Origin: Burkholderia sp. FERM BP-3421
GTDB taxonomy: Bacteria > Pseudomonadota > Gammaproteobacteria > Burkholderiales > Burkholderiaceae
Direction: 5' to 3'
Length of the DNA: 64,000 nucleotides
Assembly (NCBI RefSeq): GCF_028657905.1
Contig: NZ_CP117781.1
Location: 62,001 to 126,000 of the forward strand
Below, one piece after another: positions 10,301-18,032 of the stretch. A program made the position numbers and the translations under genes. The stretch's first letter is position 1; the number at the start of each line of letters is the position of its first letter. The notes beneath the pieces are model-generated. The model saw nothing but the letters and a program-made list of their open reading frames with translations. It was not told the DNA's origin and searched no databases.

Positions 10301-13065
10301 TGTCCACCACCAACAGCACGGTGGCGTCGCTGTCCACTTCAACCTCGACAGGCATCGGTTCGCTGTCGACCGGCCTGTCCACCACCAACAGCACGGTGGC
10401 GTCGCTGTCCACTTCAACTTCGACAGGCATCGGCTCGCTGTCGACCGGCTTGTCCACCACCAACAGCACGGTGGCGTCGCTGTCCACTTCAACCTCGACC
10501 GGTATCGGTTCGCTGTCGACTGGCTTGTCGACGGCGAACAGCGCGATCTCGTCGCTGTCGACCTCAACCTCGACCGCCATCAACGCGGCGAAGACGCACT
10601 ACTACAGTGTGAACGACAACGGCACGCAACAAGGGAACTACAACAACGACGGCGCGACGGGCATCAACGCCCTCGCAGCGGGCACGAACGCCACGGCAGC
10701 AGGCGCGAGCGCAGTCGCGGTGGGGGATGGCACGAACGCCAGCGCTGCAGGAGCAGTCGCATTGGGACAGAACGCAGTGGCAAGCAACGCGAACAGCGTG
10801 GCGCTGGGTTCCAACTCGGTGACGGCAGCGCCGAATCCGACGGCGACGGGCACGATCGGCGGCGTAACGTACAACTATGCGGGCACGACACCGGCGAGCG
10901 TGGTAAGCGTGGGCGCGCCGGGTGCGGAACGTCAGGTGACGAACGTGGCGGCAGGCCAAGTGACGGCAACCAGCACGGACGCGATCAACGGCTCGCAGTT
11001 GTTCGCGACGAACACCGCGATCAACAGCTTGTCGACCTCCACCTCGACCGGCTTGTCGACCGCGACCAGCTCGATCGGCTCGCTGTCGACGGGCTTGTCC
11101 ACCACCAACAGCACGGTGGCGTCGCTGTCCACTTCAACCTCGACCGGTATCGGTTCGCTATCGACCGGCCTGTCGACGGCGAACAGCTCGATCGCTTCGC
11201 TGTCGACCTCGACCTCGACCGCGGTCAATGCGGCAAAAACGCACTACTACAGCGTGAACGACAACGGCACGCAGCAAGGCAACTACGCCAACAACGGCGC
11301 GACGGGCATCAATGCGCTGGCGGCGGGCACCAACGCGACAGCGGCGGGCGCGAGCGCGGTGGCGGTCGGCGACGGCGCCAATGCGAACTCGGGCGGCGCG
11401 GTCGCGATCGGCCAGAACGCGACGGCGACGGGCGGCCAGGCCGTGTCGATCGGCGTGGGCAATACGGCGAACGGCGACGGCGCGGTGGCGATCGGCGATC
11501 CGAACAGCGCAACCGGCACCGGCGCGATCGCGATGGGCGCGAACAACACATCGAACGGCCAGGGCGCGGTGGCGCTGGGCAATGCGAACACGGCGATCGG
11601 GCAGGGTTCGGTGGCGCTGGGCAACACCTCGACGGCCAACGGCGCGGGCTCGGTGGCGATGGGTTCGGGCGCGGTGGCGAACAACCCGAACGACGTCGCG
11701 CTGGGTTCCAACTCGGTGACGGCGGCGGCGAATCCGACAGCGACCTCGACGATCAACGGCACGACCTACACGTTGGCCGGCACGACGCCGGCGAGCGTGG
11801 TGAGCGTGGGCGCGCCGGGCGCGGAACGTCAGATCACGAACGTCGCGGCGGGCCGCTTGAGCGCCACGAGTACGGATGCGGTCAACGGTTCGCAGCTGTA
11901 CGCCACGGATCAGGCGGTCGACTCGCTCGGCAACACCGTGAACAACATCACCAACGGCGGGGGCATCAAGTACTTCCACGCGAACTCGACGCTGCCCGAC
12001 AGTCAGGCGCTGGGGTTGAACAGCGTCGCGATCGGCCCGAACGCGGTGGCGAACAATGCCGGCGACGTGGCCCTGGGCTACGGCTCGACGACGGCGGCCG
12101 CGAATCCGACGGCCAGCGCGACGATCGGCGGCGCCACCTACAACTTCGCGGGCAGCACGCCAGCGAGCGTGGTGAGCATGGGTTCGCCGGGCGCGGAGCG
12201 GCAGGTGACGAATGTCGCGGCGGGACAAGTGAGATCGTCGAGCACGGATGCGATCAACGGCTCGCAGCTGTATTCGACGATCCAGGCGCTCAACACCCTG
12301 TCGACGTCCACGATGTCGGATATCGCCTCGTTGTCGACGAGCCAGGGCTCCAACACGACGCAGCTCACGTCGCTGTCGACGTCGATCAGCAGGTTGTCGA
12401 CCTCGACCTTGTCGAACGGGCCCGGCAGCCACTACTACAGCGTGAACGACAACGGCGCGCAGCAAGGGAACTTCGGCAACAACGGTGCGACGGGCCTCAA
12501 CGCGCTGGCCATCGGTCCGAACGCGGCAGCGTCCGGCGCGAACGGCGTGGCGCTCGGCAACGGTGCGAGCGCGAACTCGGACGGCGGCACGGTGATCGGC
12601 GCGAGCGCGGTGGTGTCGGCCGCGAGCGGCACGGCGATCGGCCAGGGCGCGACCACCTCGGCGGCCGGCGCGGTGGCGATCGGTGCGAACTCGGTGGCGA
12701 ATCAGGCCAATACCGTATCGGTCGGCGCGCCCGGCAGCGAGCGTCGCATCACCAATGTCGCGGCGGGCGTGAACCCGACCGACGCGGTGAACGTGTCCCA
12801 GCTGGGGGCCTTGCAAACGACGGTGAACAACGTCGCACGCACGGCGTACTCGGGTATCGCGGCGGCGACCGCGTTGACGATGATCCCGGAAGTGGATGCC
12901 GGCAGAACGATCGCGGTGGGGATAGGCGGCGGCAGCTACCAGGGCTACAGCGCCGTGGCGATCGGTTTCACCGCGCGCCTGACGGACAACATCAAGCTGA
13001 GAGGAGGCGTCAGCGGCGGCAACGCCGGCTACACGTACGGCGTCGGTGCGGGCTACCAGTGGTGA
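7357..13065 (+). CDS. Trimeric autotransporter adhesin (YadA/BpaC-like, type Vc secretion)
   Basis: Surface adhesin of 1,902 residues. Start at 7357 is preferred over GTG 7348 and ATG 7351 because GAGGTG lies six bases upstream and the protein then begins with the extended signal peptide region MNKSYRTIWSETLGAWVAVSE. The head consists of many 14-residue-type YadA repeats of the form AVALG/AIAIG. Six neck motifs (ERQ-TNVAAG followed by ATSTDAINGSQL or close variants) begin near 9140, 10125, 10925, 11820, 12197 and 12737. Ser/Thr-rich stalks built of SLSTSTSTG units occur at about residues 628-791 and 960-1075; a THYYSVNDNG or SHYYSVNDNG element recurs three times. The last 75 residues form the YadA-type membrane anchor, ending GYQW with a C-terminal aromatic residue. 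It is probably cotranscribed with the following OmpA-like gene. Confidence 0.95.
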   Translation: MNKSYRTIWSETLGAWVAVSELTAARGKRSGGGGAKVVAGVLLAGAFQLAHASTIGFTQAGDSVTCSTGAATSLTGRSLPAETGPVDGNGTYSTVAGCSANGGGSSFTSVTLFGAYSSASGNGALALGFNSYASTEAAAVGFQATASGTTSNAFGFNALASNTNTVAVGTGATANNIQSVALGSSSTASGSVATAVGWGAIGSGDSAVALGNVALASGTTAIAEGYLASATSSNSIAVGGSATANNTQATAIGATSTASGSVATAVGWGAVGSGASAVALGNVALASGTAAIAEGYLASATSSNSIAVGGSATANNTQATAIGATSTASGLVATAVGYGTIGSGASAVALGNVAIASGTASFAEGFSAAAAGTNAIGVGTSANASASNAIAIGSQASVATANTSGIAIGRGATVNGAFGIAQGDGIVSGATGQNVAVGSSGTTANGATAAGGAVAIGRAQTATGDGAVAIGDPNTATGTGAVAVGANNTATGQGAIAQGNANTATGQGSVALGNTSTAGSAGSLAFGDTATVAAAATKGVALGSGAQANNANDVALGSGSVTAAANPTASATIGGVTYNYAGTTPASVVSVGAVGAERQITNVAAGRVTATSTDAINGSQLYAGLSTTTSTIVSLSTSTSTGISSLSTGLSTTNSTVASLSTSTSTGLSTANSSIASLSTSTSTGITSLSTGLSTTNSTVASLSTSTSTGLSTANSSIASLSTSTSTGITSLSTGLSTTNSTVASLSTSTSTGLSTANSSIASLSTSTSTGITSLSTGLSTTNSTVASLSTVTGNLGSSTASALGGGATYNPATGTISAPAYTTYNANGTTSTVNNVGSAINNINSQGIKYFHANSTAPDSQALGANSVAIGPNAVANNAGDVALGNGSVTSASNPTATGTIGGVTYNYAGTTPASVVSVGAPGAERQVTNVAAGQVTATSTDAINGSQLFATNTAINSLSTSTSTGLSTATSSIGSLSTGLSTTNSTVASLSTSTSTGIGSLSTGLSTTNSTVASLSTSTSTGIGSLSTGLSTTNSTVASLSTSTSTGIGSLSTGLSTANSAISSLSTSTSTAINAAKTHYYSVNDNGTQQGNYNNDGATGINALAAGTNATAAGASAVAVGDGTNASAAGAVALGQNAVASNANSVALGSNSVTAAPNPTATGTIGGVTYNYAGTTPASVVSVGAPGAERQVTNVAAGQVTATSTDAINGSQLFATNTAINSLSTSTSTGLSTATSSIGSLSTGLSTTNSTVASLSTSTSTGIGSLSTGLSTANSSIASLSTSTSTAVNAAKTHYYSVNDNGTQQGNYANNGATGINALAAGTNATAAGASAVAVGDGANANSGGAVAIGQNATATGGQAVSIGVGNTANGDGAVAIGDPNSATGTGAIAMGANNTSNGQGAVALGNANTAIGQGSVALGNTSTANGAGSVAMGSGAVANNPNDVALGSNSVTAAANPTATSTINGTTYTLAGTTPASVVSVGAPGAERQITNVAAGRLSATSTDAVNGSQLYATDQAVDSLGNTVNNITNGGGIKYFHANSTLPDSQALGLNSVAIGPNAVANNAGDVALGYGSTTAAANPTASATIGGATYNFAGSTPASVVSMGSPGAERQVTNVAAGQVRSSSTDAINGSQLYSTIQALNTLSTSTMSDIASLSTSQGSNTTQLTSLSTSISRLSTSTLSNGPGSHYYSVNDNGAQQGNFGNNGATGLNALAIGPNAAASGANGVALGNGASANSDGGTVIGASAVVSAASGTAIGQGATTSAAGAVAIGANSVANQANTVSVGAPGSERRITNVAAGVNPTDAVNVSQLGALQTTVNNVARTAYSGIAAATALTMIPEVDAGRTIAVGIGGGSYQGYSAVAIGFTARLTDNIKLRGGVSGGNAGYTYGVGAGYQW
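9301..9730 (+). repeat. 129-bp (43-residue) in-frame tandem repeat in the adhesin stalk
   Basis: The repeat phase point GGCTTGTCCACGACG occurs at 9301, 9430, 9559 and 9688, an exact 129-base period giving three full copies and a partial fourth. Copies are nearly identical at the nucleotide level, including third positions, which indicates recent duplication or gene conversion. Each unit encodes GLSTTNSTVASLSTSTSTG followed by a second STANSSIA half. Copy-number change would lengthen or shorten the stalk without a frameshift. Confidence 0.93.
10285..10520 (+). repeat. 75-bp (25-residue) in-frame tandem repeat in the second adhesin stalk
   Basis: About three near-identical units encoding GSLSTGLSTTNSTVASLST plus STSTGI. 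The same unit appears again once at about 11085-11165. The 25-residue unit is related to half of the 43-residue repeat upstream, so both stalks evolved from a common SLST module. Confidence 0.88.
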
Positions 13066-13168
13066 AGTGGGGCGCGGCGCGTCCGGATGCGAGTCGGTTC
13101 GGATGCGCCGCACTTCATCGTTACCCGGATGCGGATCGGATCGTCCAAGACAAAGGAAGAGGAACATC

Positions 13169-13864
13169 ATGTTCAACGCAAGACAAGCGATGCTGCTGGG
13201 CGCGATGGCGCTCGTGGGTTGCACGACCTCCTCGGGCCCGACGTACACCCGCTACGCGGTGTCGATGCCGAACGGCGAGCAGGCGTATCGGGTGACCTGC
13301 TATGGGCTGCTGGAAGGCCCCGGCGCGTGCCGCAAGGCGGCAGAGGCGGTCTGCAAGGATCAGCCCGTCAGGGTGCTGGAGGGGCAATCACTGTTGGGCG
13401 CCACGTCGGGCGGCCAGGCAGACGTGCGGAACCTGCTGTTCCAATGCGGCGCGCCGCAGGCGGCGCCCGCGCCCGCGCCCGTCGCGCCGGCGCCTGTTGC
13501 GCCGATGCCGCCGGCCATCACGACGCTGAGCACCGACGCCAACTTCGACACGGCGCAGGCGAGCCTGACGCCGGCCGCCCGCGCGCGGCTGGATCGACTG
13601 ATCGACGAGGCGCGCGGCGTCTCGATCAAGACGGTGACGGTCAACGGGTATACCGATTCGGTCGGCTCGGATGCCTACAACCTGGATCTGTCGGAGCGCC
13701 GGGCCCGGACGGTGCGGGCTTATCTGCAGGAGCACGGGTTGAAGGCCGGCCAATACGCCGGCCACGGTTACGGCAAGGCCGATCCGGTCGGCTCGAATGC
13801 GACGGCGGCCGGGCGGGCGAGCAATCGCCGGGTCGACGTCTTGCTCGACATCGACAGGCAATAG
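13169..13864 (+). CDS. OmpA-family lipoprotein partnered with the trimeric autotransporter
   Basis: 231 residues. The start at ATG 13169 has AAGGAAGAGG upstream. The signal peptide ends in a lipobox, LVGC, with the lipidated cysteine at residue 18. A Pro/Ala-rich linker (APAPAPVAPAPVAPMPP) precedes an OmpA peptidoglycan-binding domain; its core NGYTDSVGSDAYNLDLSERR and the terminal ASNRRVDVLL are visible. It lies 103 bases downstream of the adhesin. OmpA-like partners next to Burkholderia trimeric autotransporters are common, and a role in anchoring or assembling the adhesin is an inference from position. Confidence 0.9.
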   Translation: MFNARQAMLLGAMALVGCTTSSGPTYTRYAVSMPNGEQAYRVTCYGLLEGPGACRKAAEAVCKDQPVRVLEGQSLLGATSGGQADVRNLLFQCGAPQAAPAPAPVAPAPVAPMPPAITTLSTDANFDTAQASLTPAARARLDRLIDEARGVSIKTVTVNGYTDSVGSDAYNLDLSERRARTVRAYLQEHGLKAGQYAGHGYGKADPVGSNATAAGRASNRRVDVLLDIDRQ

Positions 13865-13945
13865 CGCTTTACCGCGAGCCAAGGGCGCGTTGCGTCGCGA
13901 ACATCCGCCTCGGCGTGTTCGTCCGACGAGCGGGATGTGCATGGC

Positions 13946-13977
13946 AGGGCCGTCACGCCCCGGTGTCGGCCCTTTTT
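13946..13977 (+). terminator. Rho-independent terminator after the adhesin-OmpA unit
   Basis: A 7-base perfect stem, AGGGCCG (13946-13952) with CGGCCCT (13967-13973), and a 14-base loop, followed directly by TTTT. It sits 82 bases after the OmpA-like stop codon on the same strand. Confidence 0.75.
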
Positions 13978-13989
13978 CAGTCGTTCCGG

Positions 13990-14340
13990 TTCCGGATCTC
14001 CCGCGCAACCCCACGCCTCGGTCTGCCGCATCGCGTGGTTCAACAGGTCGAATTCATGGCCGCCGCGCGTGTCGATGTCGTCGATGCCGGCCGCTCGCGT
14101 GCTGCCGGGGCGGGTAGCGCTGGACGCGGGCCGCCAGCACGTGCAGCAGCGTGAAGCGACCCAGGTCGATCGGGCCGTCGCGCACACGGCGACGCGTCGC
14201 TCGTGCATCACCTGCATCTTGTCGAGGCCGTCCCATTCGCCGCCGCCGACGCACACGGCTCAGTCGAGCAGGCGGGTCGTGAGACTCGGTTCATAGCCAG
14301 GATGCGCGTCGCGCAGCCTCGCGAGGCGCGGCATCAGTCA
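13990..14340 (-). pseudogene. Degenerate coding remnant, family not recognised
   Basis: Reading the minus strand, protein-like segments occur in succession but in different frames: LARLRDAHPGYEPSLTTRLL, then an in-frame stop, CVGGGEWDGLDKMQVMHERR, then in another frame DGPIDLGRFTLLHVLAARVQ, and finally DDIDTRGGHEFDLLNHAMRQ. The frame changes and stop codon indicate a decayed gene. I could not identify the family. The remaining sequence from 13978 to 14778 contains no other convincing gene; 14500-14680 is AT-rich. Confidence 0.4.
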
Positions 14341-14778
14341 GCGCGTGGTGAACCACCGTGCAGCACTCGCGCCGGATTTCGGACGATTCGCATGCTGTCC
14401 GCGCCGACCCAAGGGGGATAGGCGGATTGCAGCCATGGTTTGAGCGTGTGGATTTCGATGACCCAAGCGATCTACGCGAATCGCCGGCCGGACGAAACGA
14501 TCGCGCGACAATGAATCAATGGCTTGAAAGCATTCCTCATTATTTGTCAAAAATCGTCACTATTTCCCTATCAAAAAAATCGACTTTGATATGCTCCCCC
14601 GGCATCGGGACAGCATTATCCAGCGCCTCTTCTTACCCGCCCCGAGATTTAAAAGACCGGCATTCGATCTCCATCCCGCAGTCGGGTCTTTGCATTTCTT
14701 CTGATATGACGCACGCAGTCTCGGCCTCGGGATGTTGGTAGCGGTCGAACTCGCTCTCCATAAAAATGGGGTGACCGC

Positions 14779-15466
14779 ATGGCCGGGGAAGTCTTGCTGA
14801 ACGTACTACGCGGCGGCTACGCGCAGTTCGATCGCATCGTCAAACTCGACACACCGCTCGGCGACGACTGGCTCGTACCGCTGTACGTCAAGATTCACGC
14901 ACGGCTCGGGCGCAATTTCGAGGTGATCGTCGATGCGTCATCGGTTGTCGGCGGCAAGATCAAGCTCAATGCCCTCATGTTCCAACCCGTCACGCTCCGG
15001 ATTCGCCAGACGGACGGCGGCTATCTCCCCATTCACGGTTATGTGCAACGGGTACGCCGCTTGGGAAGTGACGGTCCGGTCGCCTATTTCCAGCTCCATT
15101 TCTCATCCTGGCTCAGCTTCCTCAAGCTCAGCAGCGACCGGCGCGACTGGCAGGAAACCGGCGGCTGGCAGATTTTGATCGACGTGTTCGACAAGCATCC
15201 GCAGGCGAACGGCCACTACGCGTTCGAGATACGCGAGCCGATGCGGGCGTACTCGCATCGCGTGCAGTGGGGAAACCGACTGGAATTTCGTGCATCGGAG
15301 CCTGGAAGAGGTCGGCGCATTTCCTCGCTTCGACTTCGCGGAGGACGGCAAGTCACATCAGGTCGTCATCATGGACGACCTGTACTCCGGCCCGTCTCTG
15401 CCCGATCCGGAGATTCGGTTCAGTCACGCGGGCGCGAACGAAGAATTCGACGGGCTGACTCAATTC
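14779..15466 (+). pseudogene. vgrG N-terminal fragment (type VI secretion spike), frameshifted and truncated
   Basis: VgrG forms the spike of the type VI secretion needle; full-length Burkholderia proteins are usually several hundred residues longer. The N-terminus (LRGGYAQFDRIVKLDTPLGD, then RQTDGGYLPIHGYVQ, SSWLSFLKLSSDRRDWQE) is typical of the gp27-like domain. At a GGGG run (15269-15272) the frame is lost: removing one G restores QWETDWNFVHRSLEEVG and the continuation to NEEFDGLTQ near 15464. After that point VgrG similarity stops, so the rest of the spike is deleted. Downstream sequence to about 15540 is open in more than one frame and may be the tail of an effector. No other type VI genes are in the window, so this is an orphan remnant. 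Confidence 0.85.
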
Positions 15467-15577
15467 AATGGAAATTATGCGCGATGGTTTTCGAAAGACG
15501 CAAATGCTCAGGCAGCCTACAGAAAAGCACTTGATCTCATAACGCCAAAAATCGTAAATTTATTCCATTTATATAAC

Positions 15578-16244
15578 ATGAAATATTCCGCAAAAATAAT
15601 ATCATTAATATTCATTTTAATTATCCCATACAGCACTTACGCGTCCTCAGAAACATGCAACGATAAATTAAAAAATATAATTATCCCCCCACTTAAACAC
15701 CCGACGATGAACAAAGAAAAAAATACAAGTGGAAATTGAGGACATTTCCAATGGCATCTATAGCGTTAGGTTATATGTTGCTGCGGATAGCCCTGACAAT
15801 CTTGACAAGCAAGTATCGATCGGCTGGGTGAATTTGGATACAAATTTAATGAAAGCGTTAGATATGACGAGAGATCCTGAACATCCGTCCACGCTAAAGG
15901 TGAATACAGGCAAATACCAAGCATTCATTTCGGACTGCATTCCCAATCAACCGACAGCCGAATCGAACTGTGATGACCTCAACAAGCGCGTCTCAGAACC
16001 CACCACCGACACACCTCATTCTGGGAAAGAGATGACAGTCGTTGGAAGTGGCCGGCTTCAATTTTATTCGGCACCGAACTACTCATGCAAAATGCCAGGA
16101 ATCTTCATTTTGGCTGGCGAATCCGTCGATACATATACCAGCCGCTTCGGATTTACCTTAGTCACTTACCAAAATTCCAAGATGACCAGTCCCGTTCGAG
16201 GCTGGGTAAAAAGTAGCAGACTGCAGAGCAACGATCTCGACTAA
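15578..16244 (+). pseudogene. Exported SH3-like protein, probable effector immunity protein, frameshifted at a 7-A tract
   Basis: Begins ATG at 15578 with a signal peptide (MKYSAKIISLIFILIIP, then STYASSE). The frame ends early after MNKEKNTSGN. If the seven-A run at 15717-15723 had six A, the frame would read MNKEKIQVEIEDISNGIYS and continue to the stop at 16242-16244, giving about 221 residues. The C-terminus (RLQFYSAPNYSCKMPG to RGWVKSSRL) looks like a bacterial SH3 domain. Its position directly after a vgrG fragment, its periplasmic targeting and the adjacent muramidase-like fragment fit a type VI immunity protein; this is inference. As sequenced, the intact second half could only start at GTG 15729. 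Confidence 0.6.
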
Positions 16245-16265
16245 AATTTATAACCAAAATCCAAA

Positions 16266-16510
16266 CAGAGACAATTTACTTGAAACGATTCTGGGAACCT
16301 CAGAGGTTCTGCCAGTTTTTCGATGACCGCATCGCTCTTATGACGTACAGCTGGACAGCTACATCGGATGGCGCAATGAAGCAAATTCAAAAAAATGCTC
16401 AATTCAAAATAGAAGCCAACGTAGACGAAAATGGCAGCCTTGGCCCCAATACGATCAAAGCAATGAATGCGGCTCAAGACCAGAATCAGTTACTTCAGAA
16501 TATCGATTAA
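16266..16510 (+). pseudogene. C-terminal fragment resembling a GH108-type muramidase / peptidoglycan-binding domain
   Basis: An open frame without a convincing start (TTG 16280) encodes IYLKRFWEPQRF, then FFDDRIALMTYSWTATSDGA, and ends GSLGPNTIKAMNAAQ. This order (IY-K-FW, an FD-A-N/T-SG-like helix, then a GP-T--AIN-like motif) is that of the second half of GH108 N-acetylmuramidases with the PG_binding_3 domain. The catalytic N-terminal glutamate region is absent, so the fragment would be inactive. It begins right after the stop of the SH3-like gene, as expected when effector and immunity modules have been shuffled. Confidence 0.5.
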
Positions 16511-16612
16511 ATCAGGTGAAATCATTACAAATACTGGTCGACAACGCTCCTGGCTAGATCGCTTTTTGGATGGCTGGCTACGCCGCGTTACCAACTGCCT
16601 CCAGGTACAGCC

Positions 16613-17080
16613 ATGAATAAATTGATACATCTTTGCACCGGCCTGCACTATCTTTTCGGGTTAAATGCTGCAATTGCACAGACACCTCAGACTGATACGA
16701 TTCCGCTTCTTGGCGAATGGCGATATACTTCAACGCACCAAATAAATAAAAATCCATACTCCATTTTCGTCCTGAAATTGTACAAAACATCGGCCCACCA
16801 AATCAACGGGAGCTATTGCTTTATCACCGAAGAAGGACGACGAATAGAATGTGATCCTGAGGGAACCAGCAACCTGAACGGAACAGTGTCGCCTGACGGA
16901 TTGTATGCCACAGTCAATTTTTTCTCATTCCTTGGAGCGAAAAATGGTATTTCCGATATTTCACTGCACAATGGAAAGTTGCGCTGGAAGGTCACAAAAA
17001 ATCCAGACGGCGACTTTTTTACGGCCCATTCGATGCCTCCTTGCTCAAGGATACCGGGGCATCAAAAAATAGATTGGTGA
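16613..17080 (+). CDS. Exported hypothetical protein, lipocalin-like size, possible immunity protein
   Basis: 155 residues in AT-rich DNA. MNKLIHLCTGLHYLFGLNAA followed by IAQ looks like a cleavable signal peptide. The mature part begins GEWRYTSTHQINKNPYSIF and alternates beta-strand-like segments with a few cysteines (SYCF, IECD, PPCS); the GEW-Y opening is reminiscent of small secreted beta-barrel proteins. I do not recognise a named family. It sits between a muramidase-like fragment and a broken lysozyme-inhibitor-like gene, so a role in resistance to a periplasmic toxin is plausible but unproven. Confidence 0.55.
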   Translation: MNKLIHLCTGLHYLFGLNAAIAQTPQTDTIPLLGEWRYTSTHQINKNPYSIFVLKLYKTSAHQINGSYCFITEEGRRIECDPEGTSNLNGTVSPDGLYATVNFFSFLGAKNGISDISLHNGKLRWKVTKNPDGDFFTAHSMPPCSRIPGHQKIDW

Positions 17081-17144
17081 CAACAGGCAGAGCATATCTA
17101 CATGAAGAACCAACCAATAATAATAAATCGAAAATCTAGCGTCT

Positions 17145-17232
17145 TCGGTTCCCACGCGATCCATACCAGTTCCACACAAGCCCCCCGGCCATCGCGAACG
17201 TCGCTACATAAAACCCGAGCGAAGCATCATGC
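17145..17232 (-). pseudogene. MFS-transporter scrap, copy 1
   Basis: About 85 bases that align by eye with 18075-18157 (shared CACGCGATC, ACAAGCCCCCC, GGCCATCGCGA or CGCCATCGCGA blocks). The minus-strand reading ASLGFYVATFAMAGGLV matches the transmembrane sequence of copy 2. It lies in the promoter region of the LprI-like pseudogene. Too short to be functional. Confidence 0.4.
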
Positions 17233-17256
17233 ACGCATCAACCTATCGAGAGCATT

Positions 17257-17612
17257 ATGAAGAAAATCATTGTTCTAACAATTTCACTCTTACCCTTAAG
17301 CGCAATTTCCGAAATATGCGCTACCAGCGGAAATGTTTACACTGATTTATCCTGCGTCGATCTCGCCTTAGATCAATCAAAAAAGACCTCAATGCAATTT
17401 ATCAAAAAATATATATCTCAACCCAACACAAGGACAAGTTTGAGCAAGCTCAAAAAGCTTGGCTCAATTACAGAGAAAAGCAATGCAACGGTTACATTTC
17501 TTCTGAGGCATCTCAATCTCAGGGTGCTGGAGCGGGCTTAATTACGAAAGACTGCCTCGTCGAAATAACCACGCAAAGAGTTGAATATTTGAAAACTCTT
17601 CTCGATAACTAG
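17257..17612 (+). pseudogene. LprI/DUF1311-family lysozyme-inhibitor-like protein, frameshifted at an A tract
   Basis: The frame starts with a signal peptide (MKKIIVLTISLLPLSAISEI) and CVDLALDQS, then diverges. Adding one A to the six-A run at 17379-17384 gives KKDLNAIYQKIYISTQHKDK, then AQKAWLNYREKQCNG and a C-terminal DCLVEITTQRVEYLKTL ending at the stop at 17610-17612. This is the classic DUF1311/LprI pattern: helical, with paired cysteines and the AQ-AW--YR-K-C core. LprI is described as a lysozyme inhibitor in mycobacteria. Full length would be about 118 residues. As sequenced the product ends at 17541 with an unrelated tail. Confidence 0.75.
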
Positions 17613-18032
17613 CAAACTGACATGGTGAATTTATTTCATGTTGAAAATTACGCCGACTACACCGTAGGGTTTCAATACAGTGCGCTTCGGTAGCCGCTAT
17701 GCCGCTCGCAATGGCCTAATTTCGCGCCTCGTTTGACGTGCACGAGAAACAACGAGGGCGCGTAACCAAGGTATATAAGACTACATAACAAATCTCGCCG
17801 CCGATCACCGCGCGCCTCCCACCGGGCAGCTTGAGACGCCTAGTACCTCCGTTCATAAACGCCATTCTTTTCACGAGCAGATGAGATGAGACCTCAGCTA
17901 CGCATGCAGAACTTGATTACAAGGTCCCAATCACCGGATACGCCTAGGTAGTGCGAATGCTGGTCCACTGCTGCCTGTGTTTGTGATTGACCCAGCGCTA
18001 CCCTCTCTCCGCAATTCGGCCCACCACCAGTC
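17613..18032. other. Gene-free decayed sequence
   Basis: About 420 bases of mixed composition between the LprI-like pseudogene and an MFS fragment. No frame with coding character, RNA gene, inverted-repeat ends or other recognisable feature was found. Confidence 0.5.

Noticed and set aside
14500..14680. Possible insertion-sequence remnant in AT-rich DNA
   Set aside because: No transposase-like frame, terminal inverted repeats or target duplications could be found.
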